Of a stretch of 64,000 bases of DNA, positions 25,574-34,482 are shown piece after piece. The stretch lies in contig JAHHHK010000017.1 in assembly GCA_019359395.1 (NCBI GenBank), positions 62,001 through 126,000 on the forward strand, in the 5' to 3' direction. Under the pieces are notes generated by a model. That model saw only the letters and a program-made list of their open reading frames with translations, did no database searches and was not told where the DNA came from. The DNA comes from Komarekiella atlantica HA4396-MV6 (lineage in GTDB: Bacteria; Cyanobacteriota; Cyanobacteriia; Cyanobacteriales; Nostocaceae). A program made the translations under genes and the position numbers. Numbering within the stretch: position 1 is the first letter of the stretch; each line of letters opens with the position of its first letter.

Positions 25574-27898
25574 TCAGCGCTCAAATTTACTAGCACTTCC
25601 TAACCCGTACAAAGACTGATTAGGCACAAGTTGACTCTCAAAACGGCTATAAACAATTTGAGTAGGATACCAGGGAGAAAACCAGTACAAATCTTGAATT
25701 GCTTGATGAGGTTTACTGGTGTCTGCCAATTCAAATTTAACTAGGGCCAAATTATTTAATCCCACCACTTCTCGTCCCTCTTGAAACCAGGGGAACTTCC
25801 AGAACATTAGCCGCTGTAACCATCTCCATTTGTCGTTTCTTGCTTGTTGTTTAGTAGTAATTAACCACGGTATATTAGCTCCAAAATAAGGAGTCCGAGT
25901 CTTTTGTCGAGGAATCCACTCTAATGCACAATACCAATCGGGTTGTAGCTGGCGATCGCGGCGAGATTCTCTGGCTTTTTGTTCTACCATATTGAGGGGA
26001 TTAAACCATCCGATCCAACGTCGGACTTTTTCTGGTAAAAGCCAGTCTTTCAATCGTGTATGGATGATCCGAGTAATAGTCTCTTCATTCTTCATAGCAC
26101 TAGCAGTTAACTGCACTAAAACAGATTGCGCTTGAGAATTTGGAGAAGTGTCTACATGAGACATACGAACAACAGAACCGTAGTGAATATCTCCAGATAG
26201 CACAACAACTTGTTGGCGTTGCTCAAATAGAGTAGTTAGAAACTGCGCCAATGCTTCAGTATGAATATTCCAGGAATCCCCAACATCGGCAGCAAACACT
26301 TTGTCGCGTCGCAACTGCCAATGGTGAATCCAATCAATTACTTTTAAGCTAAATAGATTAGTAGGTGCAATCACCAATGTGGCTTGAATCTGGGGTGCTT
26401 GTTGTAGAGGTAGAGAAAGTTGTTTCTCAAAAGCTTGGGGACAAAGCAGCATCGGTGGCGCAGTCGGTTTATCATCGGCAGGGTAGCCCCGCCATGTCCG
26501 CGTATCTAAAACAATTACTTCATGGCAATGACTCCGTACGGTATAGTGCCAAGTAAGTGCTTCAGGATGTCGCTCTAGCACCAATACTGAACCGTCTTGA
26601 ACAAACTCAGGTAAGCTAGTGCGTGGGTTGGTCGGTGGCATCCCTACATAACGAGCGATCGCATTATAAGCTGCAATATTCGTACCTTGGGAAGCAGACC
26701 ACTCCTGAGCAGCCGCCAATAATTTTTCACCAGATTGACCAGATGCAAATTGATTGGGTGTATTGCCCCATGCCTGAGAAACTGCATAAGCTAACAGGGC
26801 GTTTTGAACGGTTCTTTGCCCTAAAGGTCGTCCCAGTACTCGTAAACACCATGCCTGATTGAGATTCCAATCATCGCTAACATCATGGTCATCAAAGATA
26901 CTATACACAGGAACATTTGCGAGAGCGCGTCGCACTTTCCAAAGAGTATGGATAAACTGCCGCATCTCTTGAACTTCCCGATCCCACAGCCGACGCGTTT
27001 TGCTACTGCCCATCATCTCCCGCCCCTTGGGGAAAGTGGTCGGCCAGCACACAGGCGACCAAACCAATAGGTAAGATGCGTAATACTCACCAAGACCTAA
27101 AAGGTGACTGGCAACTTTGGCCTCTTTATTGTGCAATCCGGCTGTAAAGCCAGCTTGGTAAGTCGCAACTTCAACTCGCTGTCCGGGAGGTAATTGCTTG
27201 GGTGTGTAGTACCCAACATCTGTAGGTTTATTCTGAGTGACTGGTAGTCGTTCTTCCCAGCCTAGCAGCGCGTCGCCAAGCATACTAGATACCCACAATA
27301 GCGGCGCGGCAACATCGTCTCCATAAATCTGATCGCCAGTGAGAAAAAGTTGATGGGGTCGGTGTTCTGGTTGGTTTGCAGCTTCTTCGATTAAGCAATC
27401 TAAGATGGGTAGTGCATCAAACCCATCGCCGTGGGGCTTGCGACAGGAACCATGCACGATTCGTAAATCTTGCAGATGGCTGGGCGGTAGAACAAACGTT
27501 GGTTTTTGATGTTCAAAATAGCTGATGTTGACGTTGGGAAAGCGGTTTGAACATAAAGCCTGCTGCAAAGGTTGCTGATGGGAGTTTTGGTCAGTGAATT
27601 GGAGGTCGTAGGCATATATGCGATCGCTAGTTAGGCATTCTCTGCCCGTAGACTGAGCCGTTACCGCCACAATATGAAGTGATTTTCCCAGTGCAACTGT
27701 AGAGCGTCTTCCTTCTAACAAAGAATTTCCTAACACTGTACCGTTATTTGTTGTCTCGTAAACCTGAAGTTCTACTAGACAAGGCTGTTTGAGTGCGATC
27801 CAGACCGTCACTGATTTAGGTTCGGTGTGTTGTAAAATGGGCCCCGCTAGAATCAGTGGCAGATCTTGTAAAAACTCGTCCTCAGATTGATTGTTCAT
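25574..27898 (-). CDS. PhoD-like metallophosphatase, 774 aa
   Basis: This large calcineurin-like phosphoesterase resembles PhoD. Metal-binding motifs in order are VHGSCRKPHG, FLTGDQIYGDD, FDDHDVSDDWN and LSGDIHYGS. It lacks a signal peptide or Tat motif, unlike the PhoD at 54253, so it may be cytosolic. The length is well above classical PhoD (about 530) because of an N-terminal beta domain (about 1-150) and C-terminal extensions (about 590-774). The substrate may be phosphodiesters or lipid headgroups; this is unproven. It is transcribed alone or ahead of the hydrolase gene. Confidence 0.82.
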   Translation of the reverse strand: MNNQSEDEFLQDLPLILAGPILQHTEPKSVTVWIALKQPCLVELQVYETTNNGTVLGNSLLEGRRSTVALGKSLHIVAVTAQSTGRECLTSDRIYAYDLQFTDQNSHQQPLQQALCSNRFPNVNISYFEHQKPTFVLPPSHLQDLRIVHGSCRKPHGDGFDALPILDCLIEEAANQPEHRPHQLFLTGDQIYGDDVAAPLLWVSSMLGDALLGWEERLPVTQNKPTDVGYYTPKQLPPGQRVEVATYQAGFTAGLHNKEAKVASHLLGLGEYYASYLLVWSPVCWPTTFPKGREMMGSSKTRRLWDREVQEMRQFIHTLWKVRRALANVPVYSIFDDHDVSDDWNLNQAWCLRVLGRPLGQRTVQNALLAYAVSQAWGNTPNQFASGQSGEKLLAAAQEWSASQGTNIAAYNAIARYVGMPPTNPRTSLPEFVQDGSVLVLERHPEALTWHYTVRSHCHEVIVLDTRTWRGYPADDKPTAPPMLLCPQAFEKQLSLPLQQAPQIQATLVIAPTNLFSLKVIDWIHHWQLRRDKVFAADVGDSWNIHTEALAQFLTTLFEQRQQVVVLSGDIHYGSVVRMSHVDTSPNSQAQSVLVQLTASAMKNEETITRIIHTRLKDWLLPEKVRRWIGWFNPLNMVEQKARESRRDRQLQPDWYCALEWIPRQKTRTPYFGANIPWLITTKQQARNDKWRWLQRLMFWKFPWFQEGREVVGLNNLALVKFELADTSKPHQAIQDLYWFSPWYPTQIVYSRFESQLVPNQSLYGLGSASKFER

Positions 27899-28344
27899 TG
27901 CATCGCTTAATATGAGGTTTTAATGCCATCAGGGCAAAGTAGTACAACATTGCCTAAAACTAAAGCTTGTAGTGTTTTATTGACACGGCTCAAACTTGAG
28001 CATTTGATATCAGCACAGCTTAACTTTGCCTAATTAGAAGTGAAATAGGCAAAAACTATAAAAACCGCTAGCTGAAACAATTACACAGTAGTACTTTCAG
28101 AGCCACTCTGCTTTTAGTGTCATGAATTCTCATATTATCCCAAACTGTAGACCTTGTGCCCACCGCCGATGAAGTTTACAGAATTGTTGAGGGGGGCGAT
28201 GGGCTACGCCCCGCCGGAGGCGATCGCATGACTGCATATCTTAGTTGATAGGATAAATTGACTGTGGTAACGAGTTAAAGCTTCACAGTAAGTAGGCGAT
28301 TGCTAAAGAGTCTTTTTATTTTTGTGTCTTTGCGCCAAATTAAT
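27899..28344. other. Intergenic region, divergent PhoD-like/gntK
   Basis: No gene is seen. A GC-rich patch near 28193-28228 (gggctacgccccgcc...gcgatcgc) resembles the interspersed Nostoc repeats and is partly self-complementary. The frame upstream of gntK (from 28300) is not conserved in character and I do not use it. Confidence 0.4.
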
Positions 28345-28827
28345 ATGATTATTCTGGTAATGGGTGTATCTGGGTCTGGCAAAACTACTATCGGGCTTCT
28401 ACTGGCGGATGCATTACACTGGGAATTTAAAGACGCTGACGCTTTCCACTCGCCAGCAAACATTGAGAAAATGCGGCTTGGTATTCCTCTAAGTGATGCC
28501 GACAGGATACCCTGGTTGCAAGATTTGCAAAGAGCTATCGCCCAGTGGTTGCAAGAAGATAAAAATGTGGTGTTAGCATGTTCAGCACTCAAAGCTAGCT
28601 ATCGCCAGTTTTTGTCATTGGATAGCGATCGCATCAAGCTAGTTTACCTCAAAGGATCTTTTGAGGTCATTCAAAATCGATTACAAGAACGCCACAATCA
28701 CTTTATGACCGAAAAACTCCTCAAAAGCCAATTTGATGCCCTTGAGGAGCCACCTGATGCTATGTATGTCGATGTTTCTGATCCCCCAGAAATGATTGTG
28801 GAATATCTCAAGACATATTTTGAATAG
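28345..28827 (+). CDS. gntK: Gluconokinase
   Basis: The 160-aa P-loop kinase phosphorylates gluconate to 6-phosphogluconate for the oxidative pentose phosphate pathway. The ATG at 28345 gives MIILVMGVSGSGKTTIG, placing the Walker A at residues 7-14, as in the family. It is followed by FKDADAFHSPANIEKM, the family signature, and by LACSALKASYRQ. The longer frame from 28300 adds 15 non-conserved residues. No gluconate transporter is adjacent. Confidence 0.88.
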   Translation: MIILVMGVSGSGKTTIGLLLADALHWEFKDADAFHSPANIEKMRLGIPLSDADRIPWLQDLQRAIAQWLQEDKNVVLACSALKASYRQFLSLDSDRIKLVYLKGSFEVIQNRLQERHNHFMTEKLLKSQFDALEEPPDAMYVDVSDPPEMIVEYLKTYFE

Positions 28828-29013
28828 ACATATTGCAAAAATACCTTTTGCAAGATATTGGCTAAGGTTAACCTTGGTAAATACTCATCTTTTATTACGA
28901 TATTGCAGTGGGTAGCGGTTGCCTCGCCATGTCGTCCAACCATCTGCCACCTTTGGGGCTTTGTCAAGTTTATTTGAGGAATTTAATGTATATTTTCGAT
29001 TTCAAGATTAATC

Positions 29014-29526
29014 ATGTCAGAACACTTTCTTATTATTGAGGTTCCTCTAAATGTTCCTGAAGCCGATGAAGATTTGGGAACAAAAGAAAAATTTTGGTTC
29101 CGCTATCAGGATTGTCGTTACCTCTACAAGAAAGCTAGACCAAACACAGGAGAAGATTGGGCAGAGAAGATTGTATCTGAGTTGTGCGAGTTGCTAAGGC
29201 TACCCCATGCTGATTATGAATTGGCAATATATAACAGCAATAATGGCGTAATTTCACCCTCGTTTTTGCCGCTTCAAGAAGGTGGAATTCTCACGCTTGG
29301 TAATGAAATTCTGGCTCGAATACTATCTGACTATCCACAAGATTCTAGGGATTTGTCCCAACATACAATAGATAATGTATTCAATGCTATTGGAGATGTT
29401 TCGGTTAATTTGCCCTTCGACTGGACACCGCCGGAGGGAATTAGTAATGCGATAGAAACTGCAATTGAATTTGCACAAAAAATATTGGAATTAAATCAAA
29501 GTAAGCTGCTGAACACCCTACTATGA
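29014..29526 (+). CDS. HipA-like kinase N-terminal half (probably truncated)
   Basis: The first 110 residues look like the N-lobe of HipA/phosphatidylinositol-kinase-like proteins: KFWFRYQDCRYLYKKARP, TGEDWAEKIVSELCELLRLPHADYELA, GVISPSFLP and GGILTLGNEIL. After about residue 145 the expected catalytic part with the DRHHENW-type loop is missing. The 170-aa product ends in a short coiled-coil-like tail. Either a kinase was internally deleted or this is a kinase-like binding protein. The stop overlaps the next ATG (ATGA), so the two are translationally coupled. The neighbouring protein has a HIRAN-like domain. Confidence 0.6.
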   Translation: MSEHFLIIEVPLNVPEADEDLGTKEKFWFRYQDCRYLYKKARPNTGEDWAEKIVSELCELLRLPHADYELAIYNSNNGVISPSFLPLQEGGILTLGNEILARILSDYPQDSRDLSQHTIDNVFNAIGDVSVNLPFDWTPPEGISNAIETAIEFAQKILELNQSKLLNTLL

Positions 29527-30287
29527 AAACACTTTTTTTAGCTTGGCAAGATGCAAAAAGTCGAGCTTGGTTTCCCATCGGTCGGTTAACATTTGATGGA
29601 ACAAAGTATCAGTTTGTGTATACGCAAGGTGCTGTAAAAGCTCAATCTCAGTATAAGTTTCAACTGTTGTATTCTTTTCCAGACTTGAACAAGGTATATA
29701 CATCACTTGAACCGTTTCCTTTGTTCTCTAATCGATTAATGCGACCCTCTCGCCCCGACTATAAAAATTATATTGAATGGCTAAATATCCCTGAAGGTGA
29801 AGATGACCCAGTTACCATCCTTTCTCGGAGTGGTGGACGAAAAGCAACGGATAGTTTTGAAGTTTTTCCTTTCCCGGAGCCAGATGAAATTGGTTTATAC
29901 CATATTCACTTTTTTGCTCACGGACTGCGACACCTTCCCGCTTGTGCAACTGAACGGATTAATCAATTACAAACGGGCGAGTTGGTGTATTTAGCTAATG
30001 AGTTTCAAAATCCTTATGACCAGCGTGCGTTGCTTTTGTGTACCAAGGATCACTACATTGTAGGTTATTGCCCTCGTTATATTGTGGATGATGTTTTTAA
30101 ACTCAAAAGCAAAAATCCAGAACTTGTAAAAGTACACATTGAGCGTGTTAACCCAGCACCAACACCACTTCAGCTACGTTTGCTGTGCAATATGACCGCA
30201 GAATGGCATGAGGATTTTCGTCCATTTTCCAGCTGGGAGTATCAGCCGTTAGTGGCTGATATCCCAACTGCTTATGCCACTCTCTAA
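29523..30287 (+). CDS. HIRAN-domain-like protein coupled to the HipA-like gene
   Basis: The 254-aa protein begins MKTLFLAWQDAKSRAWFPIGRL, a pattern common next to HipA-like kinases. Residues about 130-205 resemble a HIRAN domain: FFAHGLRHLPACATERINQLQTGE, LANEFQNPYDQRALLL and YIVGYCPRYIVDDV. HIRAN domains bind single-stranded DNA ends in helicases such as HLTF, so nucleic-acid binding is an inference. It starts within the stop of the preceding gene (ATGA overlap) and its 3' end overlaps the PfkB stop by 4 nt, tail to tail. The biological role is unknown; a toxin-antitoxin- or defence-type module is possible but not shown. Confidence 0.6.
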   Translation: MKTLFLAWQDAKSRAWFPIGRLTFDGTKYQFVYTQGAVKAQSQYKFQLLYSFPDLNKVYTSLEPFPLFSNRLMRPSRPDYKNYIEWLNIPEGEDDPVTILSRSGGRKATDSFEVFPFPEPDEIGLYHIHFFAHGLRHLPACATERINQLQTGELVYLANEFQNPYDQRALLLCTKDHYIVGYCPRYIVDDVFKLKSKNPELVKVHIERVNPAPTPLQLRLLCNMTAEWHEDFRPFSSWEYQPLVADIPTAYATL

Positions 30288-31261
30288 AGTTGATTTGAGG
30301 CTAGAAAAGCTTCGACTTCAGCAGATGTTGGTTGAGAAGCGATCGCTCCTGGTTTAATGGTAGTCAGCGCCCCAACAGCACTGGCATAGGCAACGATGCG
30401 TTTTGCTGTTTCTGCATCCCCCAAGCTATGGATACCATGCTGACTCAGCTGGTGGATGAATCCTGCTAGAAAGCTATCTCCTGCACCTGTTGTATCGACT
30501 ACGGGGATGGAAAACGAAGGTAATTTCCCCTCGTTCTCACCCAGACAATAGGCACAGCCGTTTTCGCCATCTGTCACCAGCGCTCCCTCAACTGAAGCTA
30601 GGCGATAAGTAATGGCTCCTGGGTCGGCGGTATCAAATAGCCATTCGGCTTCTTCTTTGGAGAGTTTGAGAAAATCGACTCGCTTCAATGATTCTTGAAT
30701 TTTTTGACGAGCGATGTTTGAATCTTGCCAAAACACAGGACGCCAATTGACATCTAGCACAATCTTCAGGTCGTATTGTTCTGCCAGTTCTAGGGCGCGG
30801 TGAATTGCCTGCTCACTTTCAGGATAGGCTAATTCCAAAGTACCCAAAACCAGAAAATCTGCCTCTTGAAACAGCAAATTTGGTAATTGCTTGGCTTGCA
30901 GGCGGGTATCGGCAAATTCTGCGGTGTTATACTGACCAAATCCAGCAAAAGTGCGATCGCCTGCTAGATCCCGCGTCACATAAACTTGTCGTGTTGGTGC
31001 TGTGGAATGGCGTTGGACTCCCGTAGTATCTACACCTACTTCTTGTAATAGCTTGACCAGTGCATTCCCTGGCTCATCTTCACCAACTGCTCCGATAAAT
31101 CCTGCTGGCGTTCCCAACTTTACTAAAGCACAAGCTACATTAGCTGGCGCTCCTCCTGGGTAAGGAGTCCAAGATTGAACTTCTTCCAAGCTTAGCCCCA
31201 ATTGATCGGCTAAACAATCAAATAAAATTTCACCGAGGCACAAAACACGGGGATTGCTCAT
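30284..31261 (-). CDS. PfkB family sugar kinase (fructokinase-like)
   Basis: The 325-aa ribokinase/PfkB fold has the Gly-rich motif PGGAPANVACAL (35-46), the ATP/anion-hole motif DTTGAGDSFLAGF with catalytic base Asp262, and LKLSKEEAEWL (198-208). The first part CLGEILFDCLAD is typical of bacterial fructokinases, giving fructose 6-phosphate from fructose. Other PfkB members phosphorylate related ketoses, so the substrate is inferred. It is transcribed alone, convergent with the HIRAN gene. Confidence 0.85.
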   Translation of the reverse strand: MSNPRVLCLGEILFDCLADQLGLSLEEVQSWTPYPGGAPANVACALVKLGTPAGFIGAVGEDEPGNALVKLLQEVGVDTTGVQRHSTAPTRQVYVTRDLAGDRTFAGFGQYNTAEFADTRLQAKQLPNLLFQEADFLVLGTLELAYPESEQAIHRALELAEQYDLKIVLDVNWRPVFWQDSNIARQKIQESLKRVDFLKLSKEEAEWLFDTADPGAITYRLASVEGALVTDGENGCAYCLGENEGKLPSFSIPVVDTTGAGDSFLAGFIHQLSQHGIHSLGDAETAKRIVAYASAVGALTTIKPGAIASQPTSAEVEAFLASNQL

Positions 31262-31717
31262 TTCATTTTAGATTTTCGATTTTGCCAAAAGTTGAGCCTG
31301 TCACGTACGGGGAGAAGTCAAGGCGCCGGAAGTCGGCGAACTGAACTTCGGGGGTTTCCCGACCTAGCAAACTTCTAAAGACAAATGACAATTTTCCAGT
31401 ATAAAATCTACAATGTTCTCTGCTTATTTGTCGCCAGTCCTTCATAGAATGAAATAGCAATTTTTACTACTCTCATATCATGTACACGCTCTTGATCCTC
31501 GCTTAATTAATTCAATAATTTTACGGTAATATTTCATGTTAAAATGCAATATTTAATACACAAAATATTTTTGGTTTAGATTACTGTCAATTTGAAATCC
31601 AAAGAAAATATTGATAATGGTATTGCCGCGAACACTTGAAACCCCTACCTACAAAAGAATCTTCTAGAATTAGAAAGAGCGATTAAGTACATATACCAAG
31701 GGAGGATAGAAATAGTC
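31262..31717. other. Intergenic region before pedR
   Basis: No gene is seen in 456 bp. The part near 31310-31375 is GC-richer (ggcgccggaagtcggcg, then tttcccgacc), like interspersed Nostoc DNA. The right half is AT-rich and should contain the pedR promoter. Confidence 0.4.
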
Positions 31718-31981
31718 ATGGCTGGTGGCGAGTCTCAGACCCCTGTTAGTCTGTCAGACAGAGAACTGCAAATTATCGACTTAGTGGCCGCTGGCTTAAC
31801 TAACCAAGAAATTGCAGGAAAACTGGAAATTAGCAAGCGTACAGTTGATAACCATATCAGTAATATTCTGACTAAGACCCAAACAGAAAATCGAGTAGCT
31901 CTTGTCCGCTGGGCTTTACAGTGGGGCAAAGTCTGTTTGAATGATGTCAATTGCTGTATTCTGCCTAACCAGAACGAATAA
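31718..31981 (+). CDS. pedR: Small LuxR-type regulator PedR
   Basis: This 87-aa protein is a bare LuxR/FixJ-type helix-turn-helix: LSDRELQIIDLVAAGLTNQEIAGKL, then SKRTVDNHISNILTK as the recognition region. No receiver domain is present. The tail has Cys73, Cys79 and Cys80 (CLNDVNCC), matching PedR, a cyanobacterial redox-responsive regulator linked to photosynthetic electron transport and thioredoxin. A purine-rich gggagga lies about 11 nt before the ATG. It is a single-gene unit, with petBD 24 kb away. Assignment rests on length, Cys positions and the helix-turn-helix. Confidence 0.78.
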   Translation: MAGGESQTPVSLSDRELQIIDLVAAGLTNQEIAGKLEISKRTVDNHISNILTKTQTENRVALVRWALQWGKVCLNDVNCCILPNQNE

Positions 31982-32535
31982 ACAATTTGCTAGTAACAAC
32001 GTGATTAATCTTGTCTAGTATGCTGACAACCCAATTTTGAGATTTACTGATTGTTCTCCTCACGCCTTTATTTCAGTGTGATCATCTCTACCATAAGTTC
32101 CGCATCCTTTACTTAGTGGGAATTTACGCTAATGGAGCAAAAGCTAACCCTCGGAAGCGGAAACTATAGATTCAGAATTCCTCTCAAAATGCAGCAGAAC
32201 GGATTACTAGCCTATTGGTTCTGGGTAAAGGCAGTTTTCCTTTCATCGGTACTATTATATTTCTTTAGGGAAAAATAATTGGTACCGATGAGAAATTTCC
32301 TCTGTACTCAGCTGACATTTACAAAGACGAGAAGAAAACTCAGTTCAACGAGAGTGTAGAACGAGCAGTTTCCTCAAGTCGGCTTGTCAAAATCCATAAA
32401 GATTTTTATTGGAATATAGTGCTCTAACTTTGTTGTCAACGAATCATCAATAAAAATTAGCAACAATCCATTAGCTCAAGCGTTACATTTGAAAGAAATC
32501 TATGTTGCTCCATAGGCTTGGGGGGCAGTGTTCCT
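31982..32535. other. Intergenic region with a long hairpin
   Basis: No gene is seen in 554 bp. Arms catcggtac (32244-32252) and gtaccgatg (32282-32290) pair perfectly across 29 nt. Flanking tttc and agaaa extend the pairing loosely, so this is a possible structured RNA or leader. A TTG frame opens at 32518, but I prefer ATG 32536. Confidence 0.45.
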
Positions 32536-33237
32536 ATGAATACTTCTGCTTCTGCCAAAGGTAGTTCATCTCCCTTTGACTTTTTTGGTTTTGATTTTAC
32601 GATACCTCTATCTGGGCAAGTTCCGAGCCTCGAAGACCGACCTACGGACTTTCCCCAACCTACACAAGATGCCGATTTACTCAAGCAGCTATCGTTTATT
32701 CCAGGTTTGAAAGAAATTTTGACGCTGCGACAGGTTCACGCCCTAGAACACGCCACTGTTTGGGTTCTAGGTGAATCAAAAAGCGCCCATTCTCCTCCAT
32801 TCGGGTCTACTAATATTCAAATTGATAACGAACTATTAAGCGGTTTGTCTACCGAACAGGGTTTCTACCTTTATGGTGAGGTAAACATTAGTGATTTACG
32901 GCGAGCGATCGCACTTGCTCAACATCGCCTCATCGGTGGAGAATGGGATTTGGCTGTACATCCCCGTTGCGGCACCAATTTATCAGTAGCAATGCTCTTA
33001 ACCGCTGGACTAGCTGTGGGTGTAAATCTTCTGCTACCGTTCCGACCGATTGAGCAACTGATAGGTTTGGGGTTAGCAGCCACGACAGCAGCAGAACTTG
33101 CACCAAATTTAGGTTCTATGGCGCAGCGTTACTTAACAACTGCCATTCCCTTTAACCTAGAAATTGAAAATATTACCCGTACACGTGACGTTTGGGGACG
33201 ACAAGGGCATTTTGTTAAGGTGTACTGGCAAGATTAA
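32536..33237 (+). CDS. DUF6391 domain protein, membrane associated
   Basis: The 233-aa protein carries a DUF6391-type domain from about 55: LKEILTLRQVHALEHATVWVL, AIALAQHRLIGGEWDLAVHPRCGTNL and MLLTAGLAVGVNLLLPF. A hydrophobic pair near 155-200 suggests one or two membrane segments. The Pro/Ser-rich N-terminus (1-40) is variable. ATG 32536 is chosen over TTG 32518. It has no operon partner. Function is not known in any member I can name. Confidence 0.75.
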   Translation: MNTSASAKGSSSPFDFFGFDFTIPLSGQVPSLEDRPTDFPQPTQDADLLKQLSFIPGLKEILTLRQVHALEHATVWVLGESKSAHSPPFGSTNIQIDNELLSGLSTEQGFYLYGEVNISDLRRAIALAQHRLIGGEWDLAVHPRCGTNLSVAMLLTAGLAVGVNLLLPFRPIEQLIGLGLAATTAAELAPNLGSMAQRYLTTAIPFNLEIENITRTRDVWGRQGHFVKVYWQD

Positions 33238-33250
33238 TTAGAAGAAGGGG

Positions 33251-33345
33251 GGTCAAGAGTAGAGACATTAATCGCGTCTGTACAAGGGTCAAGGGTCAAG
33301 AGTAGAGACGCGATTAATCGCGTCTGTACAAGGGTCAAAGGTCAA
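33251..33345. repeat. Palindromic repeat, family A, two tandem copies
   Basis: The first copy (33259-33283) lacks a few bases of one arm (agagacattaatcgcgtctg). The second (33302-33329) is essentially the full 28-bp palindrome (arm gtagagacgcgatt, other arm aatcgcgtctgtac). Both are followed by aagggtcaa. They match the element at 927-976 in opposite orientation. Confidence 0.8.
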
Positions 33346-33431
33346 CAGACAGTAGTTATATATTCTCCTTGTCCCCTACTTCTTTACTCCTCCACTCCCC
33401 ACTTCCCCTACTCATATAAAAAAATTGTGTA

Positions 33432-34427
33432 ATGAGACTTTACTTCTTACTCCCTGGGACAGATGGCAAATTTGCTTGTGGTGGCTTGTTTGCAGAGTTA
33501 AAAACAGTTAATCTTGCTCAGCACTTCTGTAATGCTGATGTTGTAACTTATCGTCAACGAGAAAAAGGCAAGCTTTTCATAGATGATTTGCTAAAAGAGA
33601 AAAATTTAAATGATGTCATTTTTGTCATTAGCTGGGGATTTGATATTGCTAAACTTGTCACCAAGCTAAAATCTTGCAACGTAGTTTATCATGCTCATAG
33701 TGCAGGTTATCCATTTGTGCTACCTGCAAGTATTCCGATCATTACTGTGAGTCGAAATACGATGGGATATTGGGGACAAAAATCACCTAATTCTCTAATT
33801 TATTATTTGCCTAATCAAATTTCTAAGGAATTTCAAAATTTACATATTGAGCGGGATATTGATGTTTTAGTTCAAACTCGAAAATCTTCGGAGTATTTAA
33901 TTAAACAATTGATTCCGGCGTTGCAAAAAAAATGTAAAGTATTGGTCGTTGATTCCTATGTAGAAGATTTACCTGGATTATTTAATAGGGCTAAAGTTTA
34001 TCTCTATGATTCTGCTGAATATTGGGCTAAACAGCGTGTTAGTGAAGGATTTGGACTGCAACCAATGGAAGCGATCGCCTGTGGCTGTCAAGTATTTTCT
34101 AGTGTCAACGGTGGGTTGTCCGATTATTTAGACCCAGGATTTAATTGCTATAAAATTGCTGGCTATTCTCAAGAATATGATGTACAACGTATTTTAAAAG
34201 TTGTTAATTCTCCAATGCAGCTATCTTTTTCTAAAGAGTTTTTGGCTGAGTATAGAACTGAAAATATTATTCAGCGTTTCCAAGTAATAGTAGATGAATT
34301 AAACGAATTTTTTGACCACAAAATCCAGCAGCCATCCAATATTAAAAGTTTGACGAGTACGCGGATGGCACAATTAATGATGCAGAAAATATACGATAAG
34401 TTCAGCAAAAAATATTTTAGGGGTTAA
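33432..34427 (+). CDS. GT-B glycosyltransferase
   Basis: The 331-aa GT-B fold protein ends with the donor site SEGFGLQPMEAIACGCQVFSS (E-x7-E at E205 and E213), like GT4 enzymes that build exopolysaccharide or glycolipid. The acceptor-side start LLPGTDGKFACGGLFAEL is typical of the family. It lies 56 nt upstream of rfbB on the same strand, so the dTDP-sugar synthesis gene is probably in the same operon. The sugar transferred is unknown. Confidence 0.82.
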   Translation: MRLYFLLPGTDGKFACGGLFAELKTVNLAQHFCNADVVTYRQREKGKLFIDDLLKEKNLNDVIFVISWGFDIAKLVTKLKSCNVVYHAHSAGYPFVLPASIPIITVSRNTMGYWGQKSPNSLIYYLPNQISKEFQNLHIERDIDVLVQTRKSSEYLIKQLIPALQKKCKVLVVDSYVEDLPGLFNRAKVYLYDSAEYWAKQRVSEGFGLQPMEAIACGCQVFSSVNGGLSDYLDPGFNCYKIAGYSQEYDVQRILKVVNSPMQLSFSKEFLAEYRTENIIQRFQVIVDELNEFFDHKIQQPSNIKSLTSTRMAQLMMQKIYDKFSKKYFRG

Positions 34428-34482
34428 TATTGTGGTGCGGCGTAAGAAAGATTGACGAACCACAAAAAAAGAGAGGAAGTTA

